Assembly (NCBI RefSeq): GCF_947500765.1
Contig: NZ_CANMTH010000004.1
Location: 248,001 to 312,000 of the forward strand
DNA length: 64,000 nucleotides
Direction of reading: 5' to 3'
Source: an uncultured Formosa sp.
Lineage (GTDB): Bacteria; Bacteroidota; Bacteroidia; Flavobacteriales; Flavobacteriaceae
The notes below the pieces were generated by a model. It was not told where the DNA came from. It saw only the letters and a list, made by a program, of their open reading frames with translations, and did no database searches. Each line of letters opens with the position of its first letter. The stretch's first letter is position 1. A program made the position numbers and the translations under genes. Below are positions 19,309 through 28,948 of this stretch, in pieces.

Positions 19309-19745
19309 TCTGCTATGTTACTTATTTGCTTGAAATTAAAAACATTGGATTGTGTGTTGTTATAAACTTTTTTTTCGCTTATAAAAACTTTAAATTACAG
19401 ATTAAAGGTAAAAGAAAATTGATAAATAGCGTTAGCAGATTAATTGTTATCACATTATTCCAAACCTTTTTAACAATACCTTTTGTTTTTTAAATAGCAA
19501 GCCTAATAACCAAAACTATTACAGTTAGCAGTATTACAGGCATCATAAATTTGCAAGACGTTCTATTTGTTACGTTTAACTATAAAAAAGCATGCATACG
19601 TTATAAGACAAGTGTAGCAATTGTATCATGATTTATTATTATTAAAATTAGCCAAATTAATTAAAGTTGATAATAATCGCATAAAAAACAAAAAACAATA
19701 CATATTATAATATTTTAGTATTTTAATAGATATTTTCAGATATAA
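19309..19745. other. 437-bp divergent intergenic region (regulator / hybrid kinase)
   Basis: The region separates two divergently transcribed signalling genes and must contain both promoters. It is AT-rich. I found no coding frame with protein-like texture in it and no clear inverted repeat. A frame on the plus strand that crosses it is the reverse of the regulator's signal-peptide region and is not a gene. Confidence 0.4.
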
Positions 19746-21971
19746 ATGCGGATACAATTACTCCACCTCATATTTTTATTTTTATTTTGCAATCTTCATG
19801 CACAAGAAAGTGTAGAAAAGCCTAATGCTTTAACACGTACTCCTGAATCGGAAATCATAGTTTACATAGATTCTATTAAAGAATTAATGGTAGCCAATTA
19901 TTATAAGGAAGATTACAATTCTGTGATTCTTACTGCCAATGAAATTTTAAAAATTGCACAACGTAATAAGCTACCTCTTAAAATTATTAATATTCGTAGT
20001 TATTTAGCAAATTCTTATCTGAAATTAAAAGATTCAATCAAATCGATTGAGTATGCCCGGAAAAACATAAAATTATCTGAACAAATAAAGGACACAACCA
20101 CAATAATAGGCTCTCAAGTTGATATGGGTAATATTTATGTTGGTTTAGGAGAACTAGACAATGCCTTAAATGCGTATAAAAACGCCTTACCTCTTGCTTC
20201 AAAGCAGAACAATAAAATGGCCCTTTTTATTTTAAATTACAATATAGCTGACATCTATTTTAACAACTTAAAAGCTCCTGAAGACGCTAAACCATATTTA
20301 GACACCGCAGATAGTAACGTTCCAAAAGACTTTAAGTTTGGCCATACAGGGATTAGCTTACTAAAAGGCCATTACGCTTTTTACAATAAAGATTATGATT
20401 TAGCATCCAGTTTATACCAACAAACAATCTCTATGGCTAAAGAAATAAATTATGTACAAATTCTGAGAGAAAGTTATCTAGGCTACATTAATTGTCTTGT
20501 TAAAAAAGGCGATTATAAAAGAGCATATGAAATTGGTAAAATAGAAGACAGCCTTACTCTAGCAAGAAGCAAGGACGAAATCGAGAAGTCTGCGAAAATT
20601 TTAACTGCTGGTTTAAAAAATGCAAAAATACAGGACGAACTTGAAAACAAAGAATTAAGAAACAAACTTATTACCGAAAAAACAGAGTCTCAGAAAAAGC
20701 TATTAATTATTAGCGCTTTGGTTTTAATACTACTTCTAGGGCTCTTATTCTACCTCCTAAGTGTCATTAAAAACAGAAGAAAGTTAAACATAGAATTAAA
20801 AAAGAAGAATCAGGAATATTTAGAAGCCAAGCTGGAATCTGAAAAATTAGCTCAAGCAAAATCGCGTTTTTTATCTACTATGAGTCACGAATTACGTACT
20901 CCGCTTTATGGTATTATTGGTTTAAGCACGGTTCTTAATAACGATGAAAAGCTAAAATCGCACAAAACGGAGTTGCAAAATTTAAAGTTTTCGGCAGACT
21001 ATTTACTTAATCTTGTAAATGATGTATTGACTTTAAATAAAATGGATTCTAATGAAAAAAACAAACCCGAATCTAAAGCATTTCTTCTAAAAGACTTTCT
21101 TAATAACATTAAAGAATCGCTAGAATATATTACTGGACAAAACAATAACGATTTTATTATTTCCTTAGACTCAAATATTCCTGATTGGATAAAAGGAGAT
21201 CAAACTAAACTGTCGCAAATCCTTATTAATTTATTAGGAAATGCATTAAAATTCACAGACCATGGACAAGTGCAACTTATTGTTACTTTATTAAATAATA
21301 CAAAAAATAAAGTAACATTAAAGTTCGAAGTTAAAGACAACGGAAAGGGAATTTCTGAAATTGATCAGACAAAAATATTCAAAGAATTTAAACAATTAAA
21401 ACATCAAGGTTATTTTCAAGGATCTGGTTTAGGACTTACTATTGTGCAAAAATTGCTTTTAGATATGTCTTCAAAAATACAATTAGAAAGCGTTGTAGAT
21501 GAAGGCTCTAATTTCTTTTTTGAAATGACTTTTGGTATTGCGAAAAAGAAAAGCTCTAAGGACGATATTTGCGACCAAAACTCTCTTGAAAGGCTTCAAG
21601 GCAAAAAAATATTGGTGGTAGATGATAATAATATTAATCTTTTAGTCACAAAAAGAACATTAGAAACTCATGGCATATTTGTTGAAATTGCCAAAAATGG
21701 ATTAGAGAGTATTGATAAAGTAAAACAAACAGATTACGACATTGTACTTATGGATGTTAATATGCCAATAATGAATGGTATAGAAGCCACTAAAGAAATT
21801 AATAAACTAAATATAAACACCCCCATTATTATTGCTCTTACCGCAGTAACACAAGATGAACAAGAAAATCGTTTTGAAGACGCACAATTTGACGATGTTA
21901 TTGTGAAGCCTTATAAAATGAATGACTTTTTAAAAACATTAGCGTCTAACCTTTGTAAGAATAAAGTTTAG
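19746..21971 (+). CDS. TPR-type hybrid histidine kinase with C-terminal receiver domain
   Basis: 741 residues: signal peptide (1-20), periplasmic TPR-like helical repeats (about 45-290), one membrane helix (319-341), a coiled coil, then a HisKA domain with H381 in STMSHELRTPLYG, a HATPase domain with N499 in LLGNALKFT and glycine boxes DNGKGIS and GSGLGL, and a receiver domain with D670 in VLMDVNMP and conserved K912-type lysine in VKPYK. There is no DNA-binding output domain, so phosphate must go to a separate Hpt protein or regulator, none of which is visible nearby. It diverges from the PUL 1 regulator. Involvement in glycan sensing is possible by position only. Confidence 0.88.
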   Translation: MRIQLLHLIFLFLFCNLHAQESVEKPNALTRTPESEIIVYIDSIKELMVANYYKEDYNSVILTANEILKIAQRNKLPLKIINIRSYLANSYLKLKDSIKSIEYARKNIKLSEQIKDTTTIIGSQVDMGNIYVGLGELDNALNAYKNALPLASKQNNKMALFILNYNIADIYFNNLKAPEDAKPYLDTADSNVPKDFKFGHTGISLLKGHYAFYNKDYDLASSLYQQTISMAKEINYVQILRESYLGYINCLVKKGDYKRAYEIGKIEDSLTLARSKDEIEKSAKILTAGLKNAKIQDELENKELRNKLITEKTESQKKLLIISALVLILLLGLLFYLLSVIKNRRKLNIELKKKNQEYLEAKLESEKLAQAKSRFLSTMSHELRTPLYGIIGLSTVLNNDEKLKSHKTELQNLKFSADYLLNLVNDVLTLNKMDSNEKNKPESKAFLLKDFLNNIKESLEYITGQNNNDFIISLDSNIPDWIKGDQTKLSQILINLLGNALKFTDHGQVQLIVTLLNNTKNKVTLKFEVKDNGKGISEIDQTKIFKEFKQLKHQGYFQGSGLGLTIVQKLLLDMSSKIQLESVVDEGSNFFFEMTFGIAKKKSSKDDICDQNSLERLQGKKILVVDDNNINLLVTKRTLETHGIFVEIAKNGLESIDKVKQTDYDIVLMDVNMPIMNGIEATKEINKLNINTPIIIALTAVTQDEQENRFEDAQFDDVIVKPYKMNDFLKTLASNLCKNKV

Positions 21972-22000
21972 TAATATAAAAATAGACTGCTTAAAAAAAC

Positions 22001-22033
22001 AAACCCCAAAACATTAATTGTTCTGGGGTTTTA
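22001..22033. terminator. Bidirectional terminator between hybrid kinase and PL6 gene
   Basis: Arms AAACCCCA and TGGGGTTT with an extra ACA/TGT pairing around an AT loop. It lies between two convergent genes (ends 21971 and 22052), with A/T runs on both sides. Confidence 0.8.
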
Positions 22034-22051
22034 TATAATTTAAAATATTAA

Positions 22052-24619
22052 TTATTTTGAAATAACAATTTTTGTTACAGATTTACTGCTTCCTTTTGTA
22101 ACTTCAACAAAATATAATCCTTCAGAAATTGCAGATACATCTACAGATTCTTTGCTTACTGAAGCATTTAAATTCTTAGTTAAAACCACTTTTCCGGAAA
22201 CATCGTAAATAACCAAATTATCAAAATTATTAGATTGTTTACTTAAGTATAAAGTTCCTTTAGTTACTGGATTTGGGTATAATTTTATGTCGGTTGTAGC
22301 CACATCATCTATAGATAATGTAGATGATGTTCCATAAAATTCAATTTCTCCAATCGAAGTCCAAGCACTTTCTCTGTTATTTCCTTCAGCATTAAATCTA
22401 CCATATCCCATTAATTTTACATAACGTGCTTTAGCATCAACTTCATATTCATTAAAATCTGTAGTTCCTGTCGCTGGAAATAATAAATCTCCTGAAGTTG
22501 GTAAGATGACAGAAAAATCTGAATCATCTGTTCCTGTAGTAGATACTAAAATCTGAATTCCGAAAGCATCTGATTTATTTGTGGTATTAAATTGAATAAA
22601 ATCTAAAGTATATTCACTTCCTAAATCATAAATAATATATTCTCCATCGCCTTTGTAATCTCCAGACAAAACACTTCCATCTTGAGCTGACCAAATTGAT
22701 GTTACATCTTTATCTAAGGTATTAATAGCTGCCTCGTTTTTTGAATCTGTAACATTTTCACTTGAGATTGAGTTTATAACAACAGGATCTGCATCGTCTC
22801 CAGTATTAATTAAATTTGTACGTGGTGCAGCTTCTTGAGTTACAATTAATTCTTTTACAATGTTATCTCCTCCTGGAACTTGTGTAAAGGTTACAGAACC
22901 TGTTCTACCCATTGTATCTGTATTTTCTGTAACAGTTACTGATACCGTTTGATCGCCATCTCCAGAAGTTACATCTATAGAAATCCAATCATCGTTAGAC
23001 GCTGCTGTCCAGCTTACATTAGCATTAACTGTTACATTGTAACTACCAGCTTCTTTTGCAAGTGTTTCCAGGCTACTAACAGTTAATGTTTCTCCAATTG
23101 CAATAGTACAATCTGTACCTGTGATTTTAGTTCCTATATTATTTAAAAAACAAGCACCTATTCCTGACCCCACCATATCGTCTGTAATTGGTGTATTACT
23201 CCCTAAATTGGCACCTTTACCATCTGCTCCAGAAAATGTAAAAATTTCGCCATCTGCAGTAGCTGTTATCCCAGACTCTTCAGAAAAACCTGTATTTGTT
23301 ACACCTAAAACCGTTCCTGTATAAACGTTTCCTATATAATCTAAGGCTGTCCCTAAATCACTATAAGAATCGTCTGTATCGCCAGTAATAACATCTGTAA
23401 TATTTGAATTCCCTGCAGTAAAATAAATTAAGTTATTAGAAACTGTTCCTGTTACTTTATTTTTTCCTTTATCTGTGTTATAAAACAAAGGGGCATTTGT
23501 ATTAACAATCGTGTTATTAGTAAGGGTAATGTTTTGCGCTTTTTGATATCCGTTTGACACACTTGTAGACGAACAATCAACCGCTGCGCTATCGCCTCCT
23601 CCTAAGAAGGTTATTCCGTTATTCCACTTTGCTTGCTCATCAATATTAATACAATCTTGAATATAATTATTAGTAATTGTATGGTCGCTATCAACAATTC
23701 TAATTCCTCCTGTACCTTCTACATTTTCACCTAAAAAGAAGTTACCATCTACTGTTGCATTAGAGCCATGACGAAGTACTAAAGACCCACGACTTCTTCT
23801 AAATGTATTATTTGTGTAAATGTTATTTTTACTTTTGTTAGTGATGATTTCGTTTTCACCATCGGCTTCAACAAAATAGTTATTAGTTACCGTAGTATTA
23901 CTATTAACATTTTGATATTCGCTAGTTCCTACACGTATTGTTTCACTATCTCCAGAATTACTTAAGCTTGAATCTATTTTAGAATATTTATAAAAATAGT
24001 TATTACTAATTGTGTGCCCTACAACATCGCAACGTGTATTCGTTCCGTCGTCGGGCGAAGCATTATATTCTAACTCTACCAACACTAAAGCTCCTGCACT
24101 TTCTTTATTCATAAAAGTACAGTTAATTACAGTATTATATGTTCCGTATAGCACAACCCATCTATGTTTTGTTATAGAATTATCGGCTAGATCGTCTGCT
24201 TTATCATCCGGTTCAATTTCTAATCCATCGATAGCACAATTTTGAATTGTACTATGGTTAGCATAATTGTAACCATCTCTAAATTCAATAAAATTACTAG
24301 CTCCATAGCCACCTTTCCAGTAGAAACCATCTATAATAACATAGTCGCCACCAATACTCATTTTTAAACCTCCTGTAAACGTAACACCTCCTGGAGTCTC
24401 TGGTCTAAAAGTAATAGGTAAAGCGGCTGTACCTGTAGTTGGTGAAAATTTAATTCTTTCGTCTGAATCATATTCGCCATCTGCTAAAATAACAGTGTCC
24501 CCTGCGGCAAGGCTCTCAGACAAATCACTAAGATCCTCAGGGTCGTCAATATAATGTGTAGTTTGTGCTATTGCTGATATAGAACACAGTAATAGAAAAA
24601 ATAGTGTAATTTTTTTCAT
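22052..24619 (-). CDS. PL6 alginate lyase with BACON, F5/8-type and T9SS sorting domains
   Basis: Start chosen at ATG 24619 (855 residues) since MKKITLFFLLL is a direct signal peptide; the longer frame adds only MILP. Residues about 20-480 form a right-handed beta-helix of the chondroitinase-B type with many N-rich turns. The catalytic pair of PL6 is visible as K262 in ITNKSK and R283 in LVLRHG. About 500-600 is a BACON domain (VSWTAASNDDWISI), 620-760 an F5/8-type binding domain, and the last 80 residues a type A T9SS tail (LYPNPVTKG, YDVSGKVV, GLYFVEV). It should be secreted to the surface or medium and cut alginate. It lies outside PUL 2 and lacks the TGGTTTACCA box. Confidence 0.88.
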   Translation of the reverse strand: MKKITLFFLLLCSISAIAQTTHYIDDPEDLSDLSESLAAGDTVILADGEYDSDERIKFSPTTGTAALPITFRPETPGGVTFTGGLKMSIGGDYVIIDGFYWKGGYGASNFIEFRDGYNYANHSTIQNCAIDGLEIEPDDKADDLADNSITKHRWVVLYGTYNTVINCTFMNKESAGALVLVELEYNASPDDGTNTRCDVVGHTISNNYFYKYSKIDSSLSNSGDSETIRVGTSEYQNVNSNTTVTNNYFVEADGENEIITNKSKNNIYTNNTFRRSRGSLVLRHGSNATVDGNFFLGENVEGTGGIRIVDSDHTITNNYIQDCINIDEQAKWNNGITFLGGGDSAAVDCSSTSVSNGYQKAQNITLTNNTIVNTNAPLFYNTDKGKNKVTGTVSNNLIYFTAGNSNITDVITGDTDDSYSDLGTALDYIGNVYTGTVLGVTNTGFSEESGITATADGEIFTFSGADGKGANLGSNTPITDDMVGSGIGACFLNNIGTKITGTDCTIAIGETLTVSSLETLAKEAGSYNVTVNANVSWTAASNDDWISIDVTSGDGDQTVSVTVTENTDTMGRTGSVTFTQVPGGDNIVKELIVTQEAAPRTNLINTGDDADPVVINSISSENVTDSKNEAAINTLDKDVTSIWSAQDGSVLSGDYKGDGEYIIYDLGSEYTLDFIQFNTTNKSDAFGIQILVSTTGTDDSDFSVILPTSGDLLFPATGTTDFNEYEVDAKARYVKLMGYGRFNAEGNNRESAWTSIGEIEFYGTSSTLSIDDVATTDIKLYPNPVTKGTLYLSKQSNNFDNLVIYDVSGKVVLTKNLNASVSKESVDVSAISEGLYFVEVTKGSSKSVTKIVISK

Positions 24620-25111
24620 TGGTAAAATCACTTTTAAGTTAATAATTTAGTTTATTGTAGTTTGAACAGCATAAATTTACATTTTTAATATAAATTAAAC
24701 TGTTTTTTTATCAATAAAATAACCACTAAATGTAAAAAAAGACCTACATAATATTAAAATAGCATTTCATTTTCTTAGATACAATTTCAGATTATCCTAG
24801 CAACCACCCAACTCTTCATAAACACTTACTATACAGCAATTTAATCGATTTAAAACAAAAATTATCTATAAATAAAAGCAATTAAATTCTCAGCACTAAG
24901 ATAGAAATCACTAAACTTAGCCATAAGCACTTTTTGTTTTAAAACTAATTTAAAATTGTACATAAAAAATATAAATTAAACATAAATATATACGGCCTAA
25001 CGCCTTATAAATACTAATATTTTATTAATAAAGCTCTCAAAATCTAACACTATTTACCACAGATTTAATTTAAATAAAAATAAATCTTACATTGCGACAA
25101 AAGATATTTTT
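24620..25111. other. 492-bp divergent intergenic region (PL6 / sterol desaturase family)
   Basis: Very AT-rich. It must contain promoters for both flanking genes. I found no coding frame, no strong hairpin and no copy of the alginate-locus palindrome TGGTTTACCA; TTGGTAAAATC next to the PL6 start is only a partial resemblance. Confidence 0.4.
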
Positions 25112-26062
25112 ATGGATTTCACTAACCCTTTAGTATACGGAGTTCCTTGTTTTTTGGGCTTTATTGCCTTGGAGCTAACGTATAGTAAAGTATTTGACAA
25201 TAAAGAACTATATAATAAAAGAGATTTAATATCTAGTTTATCGCTAGGTATTGGGTCTGCTGTAATTGCTGCACTGGTAAAAACAGTCTCTGTATTATTG
25301 GTTTTCAGATTTGCTTACGACTTATTTAACCCTATAGTAAATGGTGTTCGTACCAATATTATGGGCTGGGAATCTTTTGGCTATGCCTGGTATTTTTGGG
25401 CAATATGTATGTTATTAGACGACTATACGTATTATTGGTTTCATAGACAAAACCACATGGTTAGGTTTTTATGGGCAGCACATATTGTACATCATTCTTC
25501 CGATAATTTTAATTTTGGTACAGCAGTAAGAAACGGTTGGTTTACCCTTTTTTACAAACCATTTTTTTACGTTTGGATTATAATTATAGGCTTTCCGCCA
25601 GAAATGCTAATGGTTTGTTTAGGGTTTGAATCGTTATGGCAATTCCAACTACATACCCAATATGTTAAGAAACTAGGAATTTTAGATAAATTCCTGAACA
25701 CCCACACCATGCACCAAGTACACCATGCTAGAAACCTAGAGTATATGGATAAAAATCATGGTGGTATTCTAAATATTTTTGATAGAATTTTTGGAACATG
25801 GAAAGAATTAGACGAAACTATACCTATAGAATATGGTGTTTCTACACCTCCAAATTCTTTTAATTTATTTATTATTCTAACTCATGAATATAAAAACATC
25901 TGGGAAGACATGAAAAAATCGAGTAATTGGTATCATAAATTCATGTATGTTTTTGCTCCTCCTGGCTGGAGTCACGACGGTAGCACTCTAACCGTAAAAC
26001 AAATGAGAGCCGAAATTGCTAAAAACGAGACCGAAGCCAAATTAGAAACTGCTTCATCTTAA
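25112..26062 (+). CDS. Sterol desaturase / fatty-acid hydroxylase family membrane protein
   Basis: 316 residues with about four to five hydrophobic segments. The three histidine boxes of the superfamily are clear: HRQNH (HxxxH), HIVHHSS (HxxHH) and HQVHHARN (HxxHH), plus a final HGG motif before FDRIFGTW. These bind a di-iron centre that hydroxylates or desaturates lipids in the inner membrane. In flavobacteria such genes are common and the lipid substrate is usually unknown. It stands alone on the plus strand and is followed by a terminator. Confidence 0.88.
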   Translation: MDFTNPLVYGVPCFLGFIALELTYSKVFDNKELYNKRDLISSLSLGIGSAVIAALVKTVSVLLVFRFAYDLFNPIVNGVRTNIMGWESFGYAWYFWAICMLLDDYTYYWFHRQNHMVRFLWAAHIVHHSSDNFNFGTAVRNGWFTLFYKPFFYVWIIIIGFPPEMLMVCLGFESLWQFQLHTQYVKKLGILDKFLNTHTMHQVHHARNLEYMDKNHGGILNIFDRIFGTWKELDETIPIEYGVSTPPNSFNLFIILTHEYKNIWEDMKKSSNWYHKFMYVFAPPGWSHDGSTLTVKQMRAEIAKNETEAKLETASS

Positions 26063-26085
26063 CTTTTTTTAGACTAAAACATATC

Positions 26086-26129
26086 AAACAAAGAAAGTGA
26101 CTTAATTAAGCTACTCTCTTTGTTTTTTT
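26086..26129 (+). terminator. Intrinsic terminator after sterol-desaturase family gene
   Basis: Arms AAACAAAGA and TCTTTGTTT, extended by CTTAATTAAG in the apex, followed by TTTTTTT, 24 bp after the stop codon. Confidence 0.75.
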
Positions 26130-26174
26130 AATAAAATTTATTCAACCATAATCACCTTTATTCTATAATTAAAA

Positions 26175-27125
26175 ATGAATAAAACATTAACTCTTCTTTC
26201 ACTTATCATCCTAACCACATTAACATCTTGCGGTTACAAAACTACAGAAACAGATAAACACCCAGAAATTCCTGTTTTTCCAAAACACACAAATTCAAAA
26301 ATAAACATAACTAGTTTTCCTTTTTTAACTACAGATCTATACTTTAATAAAAAATATATCTTCGCTACTACCGAAAACCAAGATTTATTGATTTTAGATC
26401 GAAAATTCAAAAAAATAAAACAAGAACCTATAATTGTAAATCTAAAAAATATTACCAATCAAGGCGACATATACAGTGTTAATGAAAATGGGGATATTAT
26501 TAAAACCCTAAAAACAGTACATAAATTAAGCCCTAAGAACAATTTTAAACAAGAAAATCTTGAAATTCTAAAGATTTTTTCTCGTGAATTTTTAGACATT
26601 CGAGATTCATTAACGACACATTTAAAAGGAAAAAGTAAAACATACATTGATAGTATCTACACTATTGAAACAACAAACGATAAGCAAAAAACACTAGTAA
26701 AATTAACACACGCTATTGAAGGTGCCGATGCTATGGTGCATTTAGAGAACAATGAAGTAGATATTCTTAAATATCAAGACAAAGATGTCGCATTATATAG
26801 TAATTTATTATTTTTTGATGAGTTGAACAATTTAAAAAAAGAAAAATATGTAAAAACGGTACAACGTATAATAGACCTAGAAAAGCGACCTATTTCTTTT
26901 GATAAAGTTGTTTTAGACAATACCTATTCAGGTAATCATTTTGTAGGTGGTTACACTCCCGTTGGTTACAATTATGTAGAATTAACTATAGGTAGCGAAA
27001 CAACAAAATTTAAAGCCAAGAACGCAAATAACGGAGACGGAGTTCATATTTTACACACTAATAATGACACTATTATATTGAATGATGACTCTTATAAATT
27101 ATTTTATGCCACTATAAAAAAATAG
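26175..27125 (+). CDS. Hypothetical lipoprotein (316 aa)
   Basis: A short lipoprotein signal ends in LTSC (cysteine at 19), followed by GYKTTETDK. The N-terminal half looks like beta-strands of a propeller-like fold (DLYFNKKYIFATTENQDLLILD, GDIYSVNENGDIIKTL), then a mixed region and a C-terminal strand-rich part with VGGYTPVGYNYVELTIGS. No enzyme motif is seen. The gene stands between the terminator at 26129 and a membrane-protein gene on the same strand. Membrane anchoring is supported; function is unknown. Confidence 0.6.
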   Translation: MNKTLTLLSLIILTTLTSCGYKTTETDKHPEIPVFPKHTNSKINITSFPFLTTDLYFNKKYIFATTENQDLLILDRKFKKIKQEPIIVNLKNITNQGDIYSVNENGDIIKTLKTVHKLSPKNNFKQENLEILKIFSREFLDIRDSLTTHLKGKSKTYIDSIYTIETTNDKQKTLVKLTHAIEGADAMVHLENNEVDILKYQDKDVALYSNLLFFDELNNLKKEKYVKTVQRIIDLEKRPISFDKVVLDNTYSGNHFVGGYTPVGYNYVELTIGSETTKFKAKNANNGDGVHILHTNNDTIILNDDSYKLFYATIKK

Positions 27126-27237
27126 CATACAAATTAATTTAATATCCATTACTAATAAAGAAAAACATAGCGATTCTAATACTTAGCTTTATTTACTCAA
27201 AACTATTTAAAGACTAAACAGATATACTCTTCATAAT

Positions 27238-27921
27238 TTGGATCATCGGTTTTATATAAAAAGTAAAAAAGAACAAACTAAAATTCAATTACAGATTGTA
27301 CTGTTAGCGCTATTAATTATAATAATTGCACTCTGCTTTTCTTGGTTTACGGGCATTTATTTTATCGCGACTTTAATTAGTGTTATTGTACTAACCATAC
27401 TGGCTCCTTTTATAGATACACCTAAATTAAAAAAAAGTGGTAAATTAATATACTACTCATCTTTATTTATAACAGAACGTCCTAAAAATGGAATAATCAG
27501 AATTCATGGAGGCACTTTATTTGATTATGTATTTGTACTTAAACACCATATGAATGGCAAACAAAGAACAAACTTCATTCTTCAAAAGCAAATAGAAGGG
27601 GTATTAGCTCTAATTGAAACTTACGAAAACACAAATTCAGACACCAACTTAAAAATTATTGGCACGAGTTATATTATAAACGAGAGGACTGCCAGACGCA
27701 TAGGTTTTAAGATATCAGAAACAGAGATATTACAAAAAATGATTTTAATTTTTAATTATTTCAATATACTACTAACCAATTCAATTGCAAAAAAAAAGCT
27801 ATCGTTTCCTAATTTATCAAAAACCAAAACTTTCGAGACAGACTTAAAGCAGTTAATTAATAACAAAACAACCTTAACTAATTTAAACAACGCTTTAATT
27901 CGTAATTTAAAACATAGTTAA
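27238..27921 (+). CDS. Hypothetical two-helix membrane protein, TTG start
   Basis: The frame has no ATG upstream of residue 100 and an upstream stop at 27208-27210, so the most likely start is TTG at 27238 (227 residues). Two membrane helices lie at about 19-35 and 38-58 (VLLALLIIIIALCF, YFIATLISVIVLTIL), after a basic N-terminus. The cytoplasmic remainder is K/N-rich with TSYIINERTARRIGFKI, a mixed alpha/beta stretch. I do not recognise the family. The position 112 bp after the lipoprotein gene on the same strand may indicate cotranscription. Confidence 0.55.
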   Translation: MDHRFYIKSKKEQTKIQLQIVLLALLIIIIALCFSWFTGIYFIATLISVIVLTILAPFIDTPKLKKSGKLIYYSSLFITERPKNGIIRIHGGTLFDYVFVLKHHMNGKQRTNFILQKQIEGVLALIETYENTNSDTNLKIIGTSYIINERTARRIGFKISETEILQKMILIFNYFNILLTNSIAKKKLSFPNLSKTKTFETDLKQLINNKTTLTNLNNALIRNLKHS

Positions 27922-28054
27922 TCTTACTATATCTTTTTTATAAAACACCATCATTATTATAGAATTGATTTGAGGTAAAAATGAAAGTCTTTCAGTCAAG
28001 CTAAGCCCTATAAAGCTCATATCTTAGTTTTATTAAACCATAAAAACAGAAATC

Positions 28055-28453
28055 ATGAATATACAAGCTTATCTTGCTTTTCAAGGCAACTGTCATGAAG
28101 CACTTCACTTTTATAGTGACACATTTAATGCTCAAATTATAAATAAACAAACATATAAGGATAATAAAATTGATGTACCATTAAGTTATCGTGAAAAATT
28201 ACAACACGCAGAACTTAAAGGTAAAGGCATCCATTTTATGGCTTATGATGCTTCTCCAGACACTCCTATAAATCATGGAAACCAAATACATATGAGTGTA
28301 GATCTAGATTCTAAAGAGGAAGCGGAACACATTTTTAAATCACTTTCTAAAAACGGGCAAGTGCATCACGATTTTAGAGAACGCGAATGGGGATATTTTG
28401 GAAGATGCACAGACGAGTATGGCATCAATTGGATGGTAAACTGCGAAAAATAA
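28055..28453 (+). CDS. VOC-superfamily (PhnB-like) protein
   Basis: 132 residues, the usual length. The two beta-alpha-beta-beta-beta modules of the glyoxalase/bleomycin-resistance fold are visible: LAFQGNCHEALHFYSDTFNAQI at the start and GYFGRCTDEYGINWMVN at the end, the PhnB-like signatures. Members of this family bind metals or small molecules, but the PhnB-like branch has no agreed reaction. It is 20 bp upstream of the HPF-like gene on the same strand, so the two are probably cotranscribed. Confidence 0.8.
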   Translation: MNIQAYLAFQGNCHEALHFYSDTFNAQIINKQTYKDNKIDVPLSYREKLQHAELKGKGIHFMAYDASPDTPINHGNQIHMSVDLDSKEEAEHIFKSLSKNGQVHHDFREREWGYFGRCTDEYGINWMVNCEK

Positions 28454-28473
28454 CCTTTAAACAAACTACAATT

Positions 28474-28776
28474 ATGCAAATAATATTTGAATATCACGAC
28501 GTAACTTCTAGTGATGCTTTAGAACAAATCACAACAGAGAAGCTAGAAAAGTTAGGATTGAAATACGATATGGTTATACGTGCCGATGTGTTTTTTAAAA
28601 CAGAGAACACAACATCAGATGAGACTGGTAAAATATGTAACATTAGATTGAGTTTACCTGGACCTCGTTTGTTTGCAGAAGCAAGTCACGATAATTTTAC
28701 AGATTCCGTATCTGAATCCATAAACGATTTAGAACGCCAATTACGTAAACGGAAAGAAAAAATGAAAACCTATTAA
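28474..28776 (+). CDS. hpf: HPF/RaiA-like ribosome-associated protein
   Basis: I place the start at ATG 28474 (100 residues) because the family begins MQIIFEYHDV; a longer frame from 28387 would overlap the VOC gene. The short HPF/YfiA fold is recognisable: SDALEQITTEKLEKLGLKY, ADVFFKTEN, the central RLSLPGPRLFAEASHDNFTDSV, and the basic C-terminal helix LERQLRKRKEKMK. Short members bind in the 30S decoding region and help to keep ribosomes inactive in stationary phase. It is followed 22 bp later by a 49-residue membrane protein gene. Confidence 0.8.
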   Translation: MQIIFEYHDVTSSDALEQITTEKLEKLGLKYDMVIRADVFFKTENTTSDETGKICNIRLSLPGPRLFAEASHDNFTDSVSESINDLERQLRKRKEKMKTY

Positions 28777-28798
28777 TAACCATTAAAACCTAAATTAT

Positions 28799-28948
28799 AT
28801 GAAACCAACAATATTATTAGGAGCTGCTTCTGCAATAATGAGAAGTAAAAAATTAAAAATTGTGTTTGTAGCCTTACAATTAGGGTATCTTGCTTACACG
28901 TATTTAGAAAATAAATCTGAAGAAGGCAACAAAGAAATAGCACAATAA
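28799..28948 (+). CDS. Small membrane protein (49 aa)
   Basis: ATG at 28799 opens 49 codons ending with TAA at 28946-28948. The sequence has a short helix KIVFVALQLGYLAYTYLE flanked by basic residues (RSKKLK) and an acidic, polar tail (NKSEEGNKEIAQ), so it probably crosses or lies along the inner membrane once. It follows the HPF-like gene by 22 bp and is followed by a terminator 30 bp on, which makes a VOC-HPF-small membrane protein operon. Short proteins of this type are common in flavobacteria; the function is unknown. Confidence 0.6.
   Translation: MKPTILLGAASAIMRSKKLKIVFVALQLGYLAYTYLENKSEEGNKEIAQ

Noticed and set aside
24609..24631. TTGGTAAAATC at the PL6 start as an alginate operator
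   Set aside because: It lacks the second half of the palindrome and overlaps the start region rather than a promoter.
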